Shown here: in pieces, positions 28,229 to 40,622 of the stretch | How the letters are laid out: every line of letters begins with the position of its first letter | How positions within the stretch are numbered: the first letter of the stretch is position 1 | Assembly: GCA_026874595.1 (NCBI GenBank) | Contig: CM049320.1 | Coordinates: forward strand, 4,591,464-4,655,463 | Reading direction: 5' to 3' | Length of the DNA: 64,000 nucleotides | Origin: Sipunculus nudus | Lineage: Eukaryota; Annelida; Sipuncula; Golfingiida; Sipunculidae | Made by a program: the position numbers and the translations under genes | The notes under the pieces: model-generated | What the model saw: the letters and a program-made list of their open reading frames with translations, nothing else | Told to the model about the DNA's origin: nothing | Databases searched by the model: none

Positions 28229-28551
28229 CTTAAAACAACCCTAATATTACAATACACTAAATCAATACAATTATACAGTAAAACATACAACAAATCAATA
28301 CAATCACACAGTAAAATACACAAAATGCACAGCACCTGGATACCACTACCGTCACAATGATAAGTTCTTTTAATGTATACTCTTGGAGAATGACAGTCCA
28401 GTGTAAAGTTCTTGTAACAATCCAGAAAGTAAACTGAAGTCCTAATGAAAAGCTATAATTGCCGCACTCTTCAGATAAGGTCCAAGGTACTTACACATGC
28501 TTCTTCGTCTGCTGGAAATCTTCTCTCTCCCCCCGCTCTAAAACACAGCCC

Positions 28552-28560
28552 CTTTATATA
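28552..28560 (-). promoter_or_regulatory. TATA box of the probable LTR
   Basis: TATATAAAG read on the minus strand, followed by GGGGCTGTG. Transcription would start near 28525 and run toward lower coordinates. The hairpin CGAGAA-TTTTCCAC-TTCTCG lies just upstream at 28575-28594. Confidence 0.55.
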
Positions 28561-28829
28561 ATCTTCCCTCAAGCCGAGAATTTTCCACTTCTCGAACAGT
28601 CCAAAAGATCTTACACAACACAGTGAACATGCATTACAGGAATCATCTAGAAAAACATCGCCGTGCCTCTACACACCATGTTGTACACGTGACTCACGAC
28701 CAGGCGAGAATGACAACTAGAATGATAGCTAGCATGACAACGAGAGTTCAACCAGTATGGATTAAACATAGAGTGCAACAACAACATGAGTTACGCCCGT
28801 GTCACACAATAAAAAGAGCACCTGTAACA

Positions 28830-29282
28830 CATATAACCTGGACCATCTCAGACACTTGAACACACTTTTATAGCTACTCAAGGGGATGTGTTTTCACCTC
28901 TGTTTGTTGCTGAATTTTCAGGGAAAAATTGGAATAGGTAGTCCCCATTCAGGAAAAACACTGGTAGAATTAAACATTGGTTTTGGTACAGGTTTGGTGC
29001 AGGATTTTATTCCCCCAGAAGGCCTCTCTGGTTCTACTACTAGACCAATCCTCAGTACATGTGACACATGAAACCCGGCAAAGTACTCTTGGTCAGCCAG
29101 TTGGTCTAGACTCTAGTGGTAACATGCTGGCCTTGTAGTATCAATGACTGCCTGTGAATTGCTCAGAGTTCTTTGATTCAATTTGATTATCGATTATTGC
29201 CTTTCGATTTTATTCTCTATTTGATCATATTGTATACAGTCACAATATTCTGTCAGATTATATATATATATATATATATATA
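28830..29282. other. Spacer with a possible SINE fragment and (TA)n
   Basis: At about 29096-29180 the plus strand reads GTTGGTCTAGACTCTAGTGG and then GAGTTCTTTGATTC, roughly an A box and a B box of a tRNA-type promoter; this could be the head of a second SINE family, at low confidence. A (TA)n run at 29262-29282 borders the next element. Confidence 0.3.
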
Positions 29283-29757
29283 TGTCAGAGACGAGATTGA
29301 AATCCAGGCGGATTTTAAATTCGCCTAGGCGAGATTGCGATTGTGATCTCGCCTAGGCGAGATTGCAATTGTGATCTCGGCTAGACGGATTTTAAACTCG
29401 CCGAGACGAGATCACAATCGCAATCTCGCCTAGGCGAGATTAAAATCCATCATGGAGCAGGCCAGGATTTTAATCTCGCCTAGGCGAGTTTAAAATCTGT
29501 CTGGTGTCATCCAGGCGAGTTTAAAATCTGCCTGATATCACTTAGGCGAGTTTAAAATCTGCCTAGGCCAGATTAAAATAGTGATCTGATCTAATTTCCC
29601 AATAAATTATGCATTGTAATTGACTTAGGAAAGATGTTTTCAGTCAGATTTTCAATATTTTAACACTGAATGGTTATGTATAGTTCACAAGTTATATATT
29701 TATTAATATTTACAGAATATTATATTATTAATGTAATAATTAACATTAATTTTGGAA
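29283..29757 (+). repeat. H1 left terminal inverted repeat
   Basis: The arm is built from sub-repeats: CTCGCCTAGGCGAG palindromes alternate with AGATTGCGATTGTGATCTCG and TTTAAAATCTGCC-type segments, in both orientations, so the single arm can itself fold into several hairpins. Its inner part (29671-29757) is repeated in direct orientation at 29793-29877, a period of about 122 bp, so the duplication sits at the arm's inner border. Confidence 0.85.
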
Positions 29758-30947
29758 ATGGAATATTTTATATTAAATATTTTTTATTAATATGGTTATG
29801 TATAGTTCACAAGTAATATATATTTAATAATATTTACAGAATATTATAATATTTATGTAATAATTAACATTAATTTTTTTATTTTATATTTTTATTGATA
29901 AACTAGGTAATAAGAAACTTACATTGGTATTGTATATGGCATATTCAAATGATATATGATGTGGGCTGCTGCTGATTATTTACATAATAATTTTGTTGTC
30001 AATGTTAATTTGAAGGGAAACTGGTATTAGTAATATTAGTAATGTAGTATTTTAAAAAGACAAAAGGAACATAGCTCATTTATTTTTTATCAATATAATT
30101 CAATGCATGTTAACATGCATAAATGATCTATTACTCTATGAATCTAGAAATCATATTTTTTCTGATATGATATAATACTGTCCAAAAAAAGGCAGTTATC
30201 TTGTAACACAGTCTACATAAATATTGAAGCTATACAAAATGCCTCACAAAACATTAAAAAAAGATCAGAAGAATATTATATACATTATAAGAAAAGACTA
30301 AATAAGACAAAGAAATATTCACATGCATACATCTGTGTATCAACTTTTACCTTTTCTCATATGATGTTTAATTACCAAAAAAAAGGACGGTGTATCAAAG
30401 TCCATCATAAATACTGATACCCTGCATATTTTGTACCATAAGTGTACATGTTTTGACTGTTGAGTGTTGAATACCTGGGTGAAAAGAAACATTTGAACTA
30501 GATCAACCAACTAATTTGTTCTGTTTGTCCTGTAAGAACTATCAAATAGGATGATTGTTTATGTTAATGTGTAATATACTCATTAAATAGTGAAGTAATA
30601 GCTATCTAGACTAATCTATCTATCTGTCTATCTATCTATCTATGATTGATTCAATATGCAAGTGGATGACTTTTTCCCCCAGATTGCTCTTCATAATATC
30701 TCATAAGTGTGCTTCAATATACCTCTTGTTACTCTCTAATTGCCATATATTTGAATACAATTACAAATTATTTTTTTGTAAAAATTATTAGTGATATTTA
30801 CAAACACAAGGTTGTTAAGAAAACTGGAGAAAAAAAAATAAAGATTAATAAATGTTTTGCAAATAATTGGTATGATAAGGATGCTGTAGACCACATGAAA
30901 CACATCAAAGGTGCAAATAATAATCAAATATCTATTTCATAATTCTG

Positions 30948-31464
30948 TTTCCAAAATTAATGTTAATTATCACATGAATAACTATTACATTACTGTAAAA
31001 AAGTTAATTATTACATTAATTCTATAATATTCTGTAAATATTAATAAATATATTACCTTTTAACTATATATAACCATTCAGTGTTAAAATATTGAAAATC
31101 CGACTGAAAACATCTTTCATATGTCAATTACAATGCTTGATATATTAGGAAATTAGATCAGATCACTATTTTAATCTCGCCTAGGCAGATTTTAAACTCG
31201 CCTAAGTAATATCAGGCAGATTTTAAACTCGCCTGGATGACACCAGACGGATTTTAAACTCGCCTAGGCGAGATTAAAATCCTGGCCTGCTCCATGATGG
31301 ATTTTAATCTCGCCTAGGCGAGATTGCGATTGTGATCTCGTCTAGGCGAGTTTAAAATCCGTCTAGCCGAGATCACAATTGCATTCTCGCCTAGGCGAGA
31401 TCACAATCGCAATCTCGTCTAGGCGAATTTAAAATCCGCCTGGATTTTAATCTCGTCTCTGACA
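30948..31464 (-). repeat. H1 right terminal inverted repeat
   Basis: Reverse complement of the left arm, with the same order of AGGCGAG palindromes. The identical outer portion also occurs alone at 41995-42384, which shows that the arm is a mobile or recombining unit. Confidence 0.85.
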
Positions 31465-31740
31465 TATATATATATATATAGTTAATATAGTTAATATCTA
31501 CTAAAAGTTTTTATTCCATATGATGCTATAAGATTAAGATTATTATGTACCTGAGAATTTATGCAGACCAAGTAATATTTAAATCTTCCCATCCATTATT
31601 GTGCTAACAACTAATGAAGAATATCAAGGTGACTTTCTTTGTTAAATAACAATACTACTGTATCATGTATGTTGTTGCTCTTTTCATAGGTAAAAGCTAA
31701 AGATTGAAAAAGTAAGAAAATGAATGAAAATGCAATAATT

Positions 31741-32952
31741 GTATTGCCAGACATAGTCTGGAGATACTATGGTTTAGGCACGGTTGCGCCGCCGCCGCCG
31801 CCGCAGAGATTTCTTTTGGACACAATAACTCAAAAAATATTTCAAGGATCTTTTTCAAACTTGACACATTTATAGATATAGGTTAGAGGACGAAGCCTAT
31901 TTAAGATGGGGTCATGACCTCAACTAGGAGAGTGACCTTGACCTTGAATAGATCCATTTTTGGGGAAAATCACACAAATTCTTAAATATCTCATGAAATC
32001 TTTCATGGATTTATCCAAAAATCAAGTTGGACAAAGATCTTGGATAGTGATGTCATGTACTGGAAACTGGTGGTGCCACCTAGTATCCTTTTCTTGTTTT
32101 TGTGCCGTTTAATACCCCCATCATTGCCACTTGACAGTACTTTTAGCATCACAAGTCAAAAACTGATTGACAGATTTCTTTAATATTATGCATGTACATA
32201 GGTATGGATTATGGGATGATGTATATTAAAATTGGGGTCATGACCTTTCCTTTGAGAGTGGCTTTGACCTTTAATATTACCATATATGGTGAAAATCACA
32301 TAAAATCATGAATATCTTAAAAAGGGATGCATGGATTGATCCAAAAATCAAGTTGACGGAAGATCTTGGATAGTTTTGTCTTTTGCAGAAGATAGGTGGC
32401 GCCACCTGTTGTCCTTTTCTTGTTTTTTGCGCCTTTTAATACCCCATCATTGCCACTTGACAGTATTTACTGTGAGCATTATAAGTCAATCAGTAATGGA
32501 CAGATTTCTTTCATGTTATGCATGTATATAGATATGGTTTATGGAATGAGGTATATTTAATTTTAAATTTAATTTTAAAATTTAATTTAAATTATTTTTT
32601 ATTAATTTAATTTTTTTTTTTCAAATGTTGGATATTTTGGAATGCAGTTTATTGATTTGGGGTCATGACCGTGACTATGAGAGTGACTTTGACCTTGAAT
32701 ATTCCCATATTTGGTGAAAAACATAAAATCATGAATATCTTAAAAAGGGCCACTTGACAGCACTGTGAGCATTATAAGTCAAAAACCCTTTGATCAATTG
32801 TCCTTCCCAATCCAAAATATTCCTATATTTTGTACAAATGTTTCTCACATTCATTGCTAAAATACAAATACATCACATTATATCAACAAAATACCACAAA
32901 ACCTCATTTGTCTGGCGATACTATGGCACCAGCGGTGCCAAGAATTGTCTAG
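31741..32952 (+). mobile_element. Family D Helentron-like element
   Basis: The 5' end GTATTGCCAGACATAGTCTGG contains the hairpin CCAGAC-ATA-GTCTGG and follows TT. A (CCG)n stretch comes next. The core has diverged units of about 326 bp with TCATTGCCACTTGACAGTA, TGACCTTGA-type words and GGTGGTGCCACC or GGTGGCGCCACC. The 3' end has TGTCTGGC (the inverted 5' terminus), the hairpin GGCACC-AGC-GGTGCC and AATTGTCTAG before TT. No open frame of note. Confidence 0.8.
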
Positions 32953-32954
32953 TT

Positions 32955-34160
32955 GAAATTATTGATTTTTTCTTGCTCGATTAGATTATTGACTAATGCC
33001 TGACTTCGATTCAATGCATCGATTATTTGATGCATTGTTATAGCCCTAGTTCTAACTTAATTTTCAGCCCTTAGGGAGGCATTTGTGCTTACTTAGTAAC
33101 CTCTTGCAAAGAAACTGACTTCATGTCTATTCATGAATCAGCTGGATTTTGATCATTTAAATGTAGTTTTTTTGTTTAAGTCTTTTTGTTCATTATTTAT
33201 AATTGTACTAATAAATCCTGAATAATCTTTGCCTTTTTAATAACAAATATTCATATAATCAATGATAGTAGTTTGTAATCAACCATACAAGGGAAACTTA
33301 AGATTAAGAAGAGGCATCTTTCAAGATTAATCCTGTCTAGAATTACTTACATTATAAGAGGCACTACTTGTGTTAGCTGATGTATGTCTGTCTCCAAAAA
33401 CACAATATGTGGCAGAAGTCCTTAAATATGTAATAAGATTGATACTGGTACAGGCACCACAGGAATTTAAGATAGATTTGTGGGCAAAAGGTCTGTCATG
33501 ATGTGAAATGATATCTAAAATTAATAAGTTAACTCATTAATAGTGACACATGGACTTAAAAAGAGTGCCTTGCATTATTATCTTTTTAACAAATTGTTAA
33601 ATCTCTGTAACATAAATAATGTATTAATGTAAATCATATATATGTTCTTCACATAGGCTCCTACCTCTCATTGGGGAAATAGTTGACTCTTTTTTTACTC
33701 TCAGTATGTTTGCTTATAAGATGTAATGTCTGTTACCAAATATTGATCATGTGACATTTGTGAGTATGTAAACTGCATATGATGCCACTTGTTTTGAGGG
33801 TATTTCCTGTGAGCTTAAAAGCTATATTTCACCTTTTCTCAATAGTATGCACATTAAGCTTTAGGTGACAATTTACATAACACTCCTTCTTATCCAGGAC
33901 CTTCTGCAGTTTCTGTGTAAAACCAGCTCTTGTTGAGAATGACAGACCTCAGCCATCAGACTGATTCTTTCTCGTGGGACCTGACATTGAATATTAAGTA
34001 GCCTAGCACTTTAGTCTTAATCGAGACAACCTGGGCACAAAAGGTATATCTATCAGAACTAGGATGTTAAAACTTATAAATATACAGAAATGTTCTGGTA
34101 AACTCTCCTTGCAGTTATGACCTACATTTATGTGCTATGGCCTATAGAAGTATGTCACAT
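32955..34160. other. Non-genic DNA
   Basis: No gene or repeat is recognised. Confidence 0.45.
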
Positions 34161-34192
34161 TCAGCTGAGCATCATGGCCCATGGGCCACTTG
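34161..34192 (+). mobile_element. Solo family A 3' tail
   Basis: TCAGCTGAGCATCATGGCCC followed by ATGGGCCACTTG and TT: the terminal 32 bp of family A with compensating changes (GGCCC with GGGCC) that keep the hairpin. No body is recognisable upstream. Confidence 0.6.
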
Positions 34193-36419
34193 TTTTAAGG
34201 AAATTTGCTACAATGTTGTGTTGCTGGCACTGTCTAATGAGTGAAGTACGTTGAAGGAAACCATACAGTAAGAATGATATATTAGGTGGTCAGCTAAATG
34301 CTTATAAAATTTGAAGGGAGGGATTATTAGATATAGGGGATATGTTTAATATCCTGAACCCCGGGATTCCTGAATGCCAAAGAATAATGCTGTGTAAACC
34401 GGTATAACACAAAACAGAACTATCAGATTTACTTTTGCCATAAATCTTAAGTAATTACCAGAAAGTATTGATATATTCTAGGAAAATCAGTGTAATATCT
34501 TGAGATAAAATATGTTAACATACTGAAGGTGGCAGATCTTAAGTAAGAAATTTTAAATATTTACTGAACAGTTTTGAGCTCAGCTGTTTTTAAGATTTAC
34601 TATGTTTAAATAATTAAATACATTATTTGAAGCTGTCCTTGACATGATAATGTTTGCCCACACCACCACTTAAGATGAATAAGAACTCAATTTGCCTGTA
34701 AAACCTTACAGTAACATGAAGTTTTTGCATCAATTTACAAATGGCTAACAAGATGGATGATTTAATTACCTGTTGACTGCTGTGGAATCTGTTAAATTGT
34801 TGATAATGGTCTGAGCATTTACCGAAAGTGCTGAAAGTGGGTTCTCTCCCATTTACAGTAATATCGGACATTTTTCAGTTGGACATCATCTTTGGATGAG
34901 GTTAAGTGGGCATTAAATGCCTTTTTTACTGACACGTTTATTAACCCTCTCATGCCCTATTTCAGTGATACCGTTATTGCTTTGTCATTTGCTCCATTCA
35001 GGATGCTGTCCAGAGCTGTATTATTTTTTGGGCAAACGGGACACTTGCATGATTCCCAGGGCCAAATCAGGGGTTCCAGCATCATAATTCCCCTGAATAA
35101 ATAAAATATATTATTAAACTAAAATATTACAGGGCTTAAAAGCTATTTAAAGTACTTAAAGCCAGACAAGTACTAGCTTTTAACTAGTCATACATGAATT
35201 TTTAGTTGCCCTGAGAAAAATCTGTGATGGCATCCAGAAACACAAATTGTGTTCCACATGTTGTTGTTTCTAATGTTTTATTGCATGTTACACAGTAATC
35301 ATGTCCAGATGTTTGTCTGTTAATTATATTTCTCTTTAGTATTTCACTTTACAAATAATCATACAGGTAATTCAAGATAGAGGTATTATCAATATGATTT
35401 TATTTCTCAAAGAAAGAAAATAGGTTATTCAGGATTAGTTGAGTGAGATTCAGTCCATTGGGAAAAGGTTTATATTGGAGCCACTTTCCCTGTCGTGAAA
35501 GTAGGGGCTGACTTTTGATAGCCCTACCACCATTATCTGGAACTTTTATTAGCTCTTGGCAAGTGGTTTGCTGTTAATGTGGAGTCCTCTATTAAAACAC
35601 TGAAATGGCCATTTTTCATGTACCAGCAGGCTAGTTTTGGCACTTCATTGTGAAAGGTCATTTGTTACAATAAGTTAATAAGTATTTATGGATTTGTTGT
35701 ATTAAGCAAATTTCCTTTATGAGAGAATTTTGTAGTTGAAATAAATTTAGAATTTAGTTGTTTATCTGTTGTTATAATATTTTACTGAGATAATATGAAT
35801 CTAAGGACAAAAATTGTTCAATTTCACATAATTATATTTATGCACATGAGTGTAGATTGTTGGAGTGAGTTTGTCCAGGGCCTTAGTTGATCAGAACGGT
35901 CCTGGCACTTCTTGATCTGTTAATTAACCCATTCGCAAAATTATTGAAGGGGATGATTGGTATAATGAACGCCCAGTGCATGACCAATAGGTGATAACAC
36001 CAAGGTACCTTATTTACCAATGATTTTCATCCATTAATTCCACTATGTGCCTTCTCACGGTGGTTAATTTTACCTTAGTGGACTATAATGATGCTGAAAT
36101 ACAGTGATGATAGCCATCCTCGGCAGGACACAAATCAAAACTGAAAAGGTCCGTAAACTTTTAACTGTGCCTTCTAATACTGGCCCTCAGGAAATCTCCT
36201 TTGAAATCCAAATTAGGACCTGTATTTCTGGGGCTTATATCAGCTAAAACCACTGTTGGGCATCTTGTAAATCAGATTCATGCAGTCTCCAAGGATAATG
36301 AAAATATATTTTTCATAGGTTCATTAAATTCTTATAATATTATTTATTGTTTATTCTACATACAATGTATATCTCCCTGTTGTCATAGAATTCTTTAGAA
36401 AGATCAGCTGAATCAGTTC
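34193..36419. other. Non-genic DNA
   Basis: Small open frames at 34623-34871 (minus) and 34892-35104 (plus) are unrecognised. No element structure. Confidence 0.4.
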
Positions 36420-36755
36420 TCCAAAATATCTAAACAGTTATGAAATTTCATTATATGTTTGGTCCATTTTGAGTGAGTCCTATATATTATATATAAGTAA
36501 CCGAATGCATTTTGATCATAGGTAACATTTATGGAGCTCAAGTCTGGTGGTGCCACCTACATATGCTTAACTTATAGTTTTGATGGTATTTATTTTTATG
36601 CTTGACCAACAACATTAACAGCAAATTTCTGCATAGGTACCAAATATTTTTTATTGAATCAGGATATTGGAATAATGTAACTTGTTCCTTCAGACTGAAT
36701 TCTCTGTGTTACAACTGAGGTTTTCAGCTGAGTGTCATGACCCATGGGTCACTTG
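36420..36755 (+). mobile_element. 5'-truncated family A-type element
   Basis: It contains one GGTGGTGCCACC module (36546) and ends with the family A tail TCAGCTGAGTGTCATGACCC, where TGACCCATGGGTCA forms a perfect hairpin, and CTTG. The 5' end is not visible. Confidence 0.5.
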
Positions 36756-37429
36756 TGTATAATCAGCATTTGTCAAAGCTGAAGCTTTTATAGTAGAGTT
36801 TCATTTATCCAAAAAACTGGGGGGGGGGGGGGGGGGAAACGGGCTTTTGTTTGGATTAAGTTCAAATAAATGATATTCCACATGATTCACCATGATTGCG
36901 TGTTAACCAACCAATGAGCGCTGTCAGTTAACCAGAGATTGACAGACATGAATTTATAAGGCTAGTTCAAAATAAACGTATGCAACAGCATTTTTGTTAG
37001 GTTTTCTGGATCCATCAGTTTAATCAGGTTATCATGTAAAATACATTCAAATTATTGCCCTTGAAACTCAGAAGTCAATTAATTGTTGAATATTTGTTTA
37101 TTGTTTGGATTTCAAATAAATGGTCAACATTTGGTTCTCAGTTTTCAAAATGGGTAAACAAGTTTACCGGTGACCTTGACCTTCATTGTCAAGGTAAATT
37201 AGGCCAAAATAGAAAATATTTTTTTGGTAAACCAAATATCTTTGGAAGTATCACATAGTTTTTACTCAAATTTGAAACACTAATTGTTTCAACCAAGATT
37301 TTTGATGAGTTTGAATACTGGTGACCTTGACATGGATCTTCAAGGTCAAATCAGCCAGATTAGAAATAATTTGTGAACGCCATAACTTTTGAACCTCTCA
37401 GTATATTTTTCTACTCGTGAAATATTTTT
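36756..37429. other. Spacer with poly-G and paired GACCTTGA repeats
   Basis: An 18-bp poly-G tract lies at 36819-36836. At 37168-37375 two diverged units about 150 bp apart carry GGTGACCTTGA and a TCAAGGT(C) word, followed by a conserved (A)GCCA-A-TAGAAA segment. They look like core units of another element whose ends I cannot see. Confidence 0.45.
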
Positions 37430-37520
37430 AGCGAATCTGTGAGCTTATGCAATGGTGTGGCATTGTCCATTGTGCGTCCATGTGTCGTGTGTTGTCTGAT
37501 GGGGGATGGTGCATTAACTA
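37430..37520 (+). mobile_element. Family E 5' end, truncated
   Basis: AGCGAATCTGTGAGCTTATG after a T run matches the E1 head at 46446 (AGCGAACCTGTGAGCTTATG), followed by a GTCC-rich stretch. Similarity stops near CATTAAC, so only the first 90 bp or so is present. Confidence 0.65.
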
Positions 37521-38093
37521 GATGAATGTTATCATTTTCTGTATTTTATTTTATTCTTAGCTATGCTTCATTTTAGATTTTGTATTGTACCACCTGGGTT
37601 ACAATGATTAAAGTGCACACTAATGGTGTCCACAAAGTGGTGTATTGGTATGAAAGTGTGGATGTTCATCAGATAAGTAATTCCTTACTTCAGAAGAGTA
37701 AAAACTTCACCAGGTTAAAAATTCACTATTAATTCCAGTAATAAATTATAGCTGAGAAAGTAATTAGCAAAATGATATTGTTTGTCCCTCATTCAACCAA
37801 CAGTGTGTATACTTAATTTGAAAAGATGTTTTTATTTTATCAGATTTACTGAATCTTTTATTTTATTTTGTTTAATAAAAATTAAGCATGTACTGAAAAT
37901 TCCAATGTGCAAAACTTTTTAATAGTGATTCAAGGAATAATCTTGTAGATTTCATGTTGTGGCATTATCTTCTTTTAAATTCAGTTTAAACATTTGTGAT
38001 TTAAAAATAATAAAATATATGTGTTTGCATGATATGACCCAATATGAGCTACATTCTGGATATATAATGATTGCAACTTAGAATTCTAAAATT
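37521..38093. other. Non-genic DNA
   Basis: No gene or repeat is recognised. Confidence 0.4.
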
Positions 38094-39283
38094 GTATCCG
38101 CCAAAATGAAGTTTTGCGGATATACTATGTTTTTGACCAGGTTCCGCCGTCGCTGCCGCCGTGTTCATTTCCGGAGAACTCCTCTGAGACTACTGGACGG
38201 ATTTTTCCGAAACTTGCACAAATAATAGGGTCACATGTGAACTGGTGCCTAACCAAGTGGCCTTGACCTCTGACCTTTCCTCTCTGCCCAGCGTCAGTTT
38301 GTGCGTCTGTTTCCACACATAAACCCCCATATCTCGGGAACCGTTTGACCGATCAGGAAATTTTTTTTAACACAAATGTAGCCCTTGGATAGCTTTATAA
38401 CATACACAAAAAAAAGTGGCACCGCCTGCAACCATGTTTGCACAGTGTCCATCTGTTCATCTGCCTTGGGTTAAAATCACTCATATCTCTGCAGCCGTTT
38501 GACTAATTCACCTAAAATTCGGCATGTGTATTCATCCCCGATAGCTTACTTGATTTTATGACAGATGGCACCACCTACATTCACGTTAACGCTGCAGACA
38601 TCCAAGCTCATATCTTGGGAACCGTTTGACCAATCAGGAAAAAAAAATACACAAATGTAGCCCTTGGATAGCTTTATAACATTTATAAAAATGGTGGGGC
38701 CACCTGCAGCCATTTTTGCACAGTGTCCATCTGTTTGTCTGCCTTGGGTTAAAATCACTCATATCTCTGCAGTGGTTTGACCAAATTACCTGAAATTCGG
38801 CATGCTTATAAATCCCGCATAGCTTTCTTGATTTTATGACAGGTGGCACCACCTACATTCATGTTCATGCTGTAGACATCCATGCTTATATCTCCGGACT
38901 CGTTCGACCAATCAGGGAAAAAATTTACACAAATGTAGCCCTTGGATATAGCTTTATAACATACACAAAAAAGATGGCGCCACCTGCAGCAATTTTTGCA
39001 CAGCATCCATCTGTTTGTCTGCCTTGGGTTAAAATCACTCATATCTATGAAGTGGTTTGACTTTTTCCACCTGAAATTTTGCATGTGTATACATCTTGGA
39101 TAGTTTCTCGTTCAAATAACAGGTGGCGCCACCTACAATCATGTTTACATTGCACAGATCTATTCTAATATGTAACACATGTAACTCTATATCCCCTTGC
39201 CACTCAATCCATGCCTCATTTCACACGTCCTACTCTGATTTTGGCGGATACACGTAGTCGCTTGTCGACTACCCGTATTCTAG
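38094..39283 (+). mobile_element. Family B element B2
   Basis: It has the same ends as B1: GTATCCGCC...GCGGATA hairpin at 5', GGCGGATAC plus GTAGTCG/CGACTAC hairpin and TATTCTAG at 3', and TT on both flanks. It is shorter than B1 and B3 (1190 bp) because it has fewer core units, and its palindromes have decayed to forms such as GGTGGGGCCACC and GGTGGCACCACC. This is an older copy. Confidence 0.85.
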
Positions 39284-39675
39284 TTTTAACTTATATTTAC
39301 AGTCTTTTATTACAAAAAATTGGAAAAAGTGGATATGCTAAAAAATAGGCTTATATACAAACTTAAATGCAGTATTCCCTAGAAAGTAAATAAGGGTATT
39401 AGTCCATTCTGTCCACTGGCCTGTCCATCTGTAAATTTTTTATATGCATCACAGATTCTATAAACTTTTACTGTTTTTCTTCATGACAGTCTTGTCAGAG
39501 TATTAGTTTGCAATCATATATTTAGAACTTTACTGTAACCAAATAGGAGGGCCCCTTTCCTCTTAGCTTCTCATAAGCTTATATAAATGAAAAACATTAC
39601 AAAAGTATATTTTTCATATTTTGCATTTGCAAAAATTTCTAACTTCAGCTGAGCGCCGTGACCCATTGGTCCCTT
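39284..39675 (+). mobile_element. Spacer ending in a family A 3' tail
   Basis: TCAGCTGAGCGCCGTGACCC with the subterminal hairpin and CTTG-TT end occupies 39645-39675. The 360 bp before it do not align with the 3' part of A1 or A4, so this is either a different subfamily or a tail joined to unrelated sequence. Confidence 0.45.
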
Positions 39676-39778
39676 GTTTTTTAATGCTGTGACTTTTGAA
39701 GAACCTGTGAATGAAAAATTATCAGGTGTAATAATACCTTTAAAAGGAATTTTTTTTGTACATGGTAAATTGATTTTT

Positions 39779-40620
39779 AGCCCTCAGCCCTTAGGCTGAT
39801 GGGCTGTTGTTGTCACCCCAGCTGTCCCTCCGTTTGTCCGGCATCCGTTAACTTTTACCTTGTGAGCGGGATATCTCTAAAAGGATTCACCGTGGGAATT
39901 TTATTTCTTCGGTTAAGATGTATATCAACAAAATCTGGGTCAATTTCGAAGATGTGTGACCTTGACCTATTTTTCTATGTTTTAGAGTTGATTATAGAAA
40001 AACACTTTGAAGTTTATTTCTCAGGAACCATTGGGTCAGTTTTCACAAAACTTACCATGGTCATTGGGACTGATGGTCTGTACCAGCTGCACAAGTTTGG
40101 TGGCGCCACCTACAATTTCTGATTTTTAATAAATTTTTATCTGACTTTTCAACTTTGGCCTTGTGAGCAGGATATCTCTAAAAGGATTCACCGTAGGAAT
40201 TTTATTTCTTTTGTGAAGATGTATATTGACACTATCTCGGTCAAGTTCAAAGATGGGTGTCCTTTACCTATATTTTCTACTTTTTAGAGCTGATTATAGA
40301 AAAACACTTAGAAGCTTATTTCTCAGGAACCATTGGGTGGATTTGCTGCACAAGTTTGGAGGCACCACCTACAATTCCTGATTTTTAATGATTTTTTTAT
40401 CAAATTTTTCAAATTTGGCCGTGTGAGCAGGAAATCTTCTAAAAGCATTTGGTGGATTGTGTTGAAACATGGGACATTCCTCTCCAGTTTAAATTTATAA
40501 CTGAGACATGTACAGATCTACATCCATGAGAGAACAAATATTTTGTACTTGTTACTGTTACCACCTATAAACACTGTTCTTTTGGCTGAGGGCTTTTGTC
40601 AGCTTCTGCTGATATTCTAG
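39779..40620 (+). mobile_element. Family C Helentron-like element
   Basis: The 5' end AGCCCTCAGCCCTTAGGCTG...GGGCT folds into a hairpin and follows a T run. The 3' end carries GGCTGAGGGCT, the inverted 5' terminus, then TCAGC-TTCT-GCTGA and TATTCTAG before TT. The core has units marked by TGTGAGC at 39861, 40162 and 40422 (301 bp, then a shortened 260 bp) with GATATCTCTAAAAGGATTCA, TGTGACCTTGACC and GGTGGCGCCACC. The 107-codon frame at 39799-40122 is only the repeat read through. Confidence 0.85.
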
Positions 40621-40622
40621 TT

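Larger units (their letters stand above)
28146..28829 (-). mobile_element. Probable solo LTR, minus strand
   Basis: The minus strand starts TGTTACAGGTGC and ends TTGTGTTACA, giving TG...CA ends. It has a hairpin CGAGAA...TTCTCG, then TATATAAAGGGG, an AATAAA signal about 325 bp further on, and a 3' portion running into the terminal TGTTACA. This order (promoter, transcript, poly(A) signal, short 3' end) is that of the LTR of a Ty3/gypsy-type element. No primer-binding site, polypurine tract or gag-pol sequence is recognised next to it, and I see no matching 5-bp target duplication. A host promoter with a first exon (GTAAGT donor at about 28490) is the alternative. Confidence 0.55.
29283..31464. 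mobile_element. DNA element H1 with terminal inverted repeats of about 0.5 kb
   Basis: It begins TGTCAGAGACGAGATT and ends with the reverse complement AATCTCGTCTCTGACA. It sits in (TA)n on both sides, which fits a TA target duplication. The arms (29283-29757 and 30948-31464) match for nearly their full length. The interior of about 1.2 kb holds only short AT-rich frames, the longest being 77 codons at 30709-30942, and no transposase I recognise. It is probably non-autonomous. The superfamily cannot be assigned from sequence alone. Confidence 0.85.

Noticed and set aside
30709-30942. Transposase fragment inside element H1
   Set aside because: The 77-codon frame is lysine/asparagine/isoleucine-rich as expected from AT-rich DNA. 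It has no DDE or zinc-finger signature, and the opposite strand is also open.
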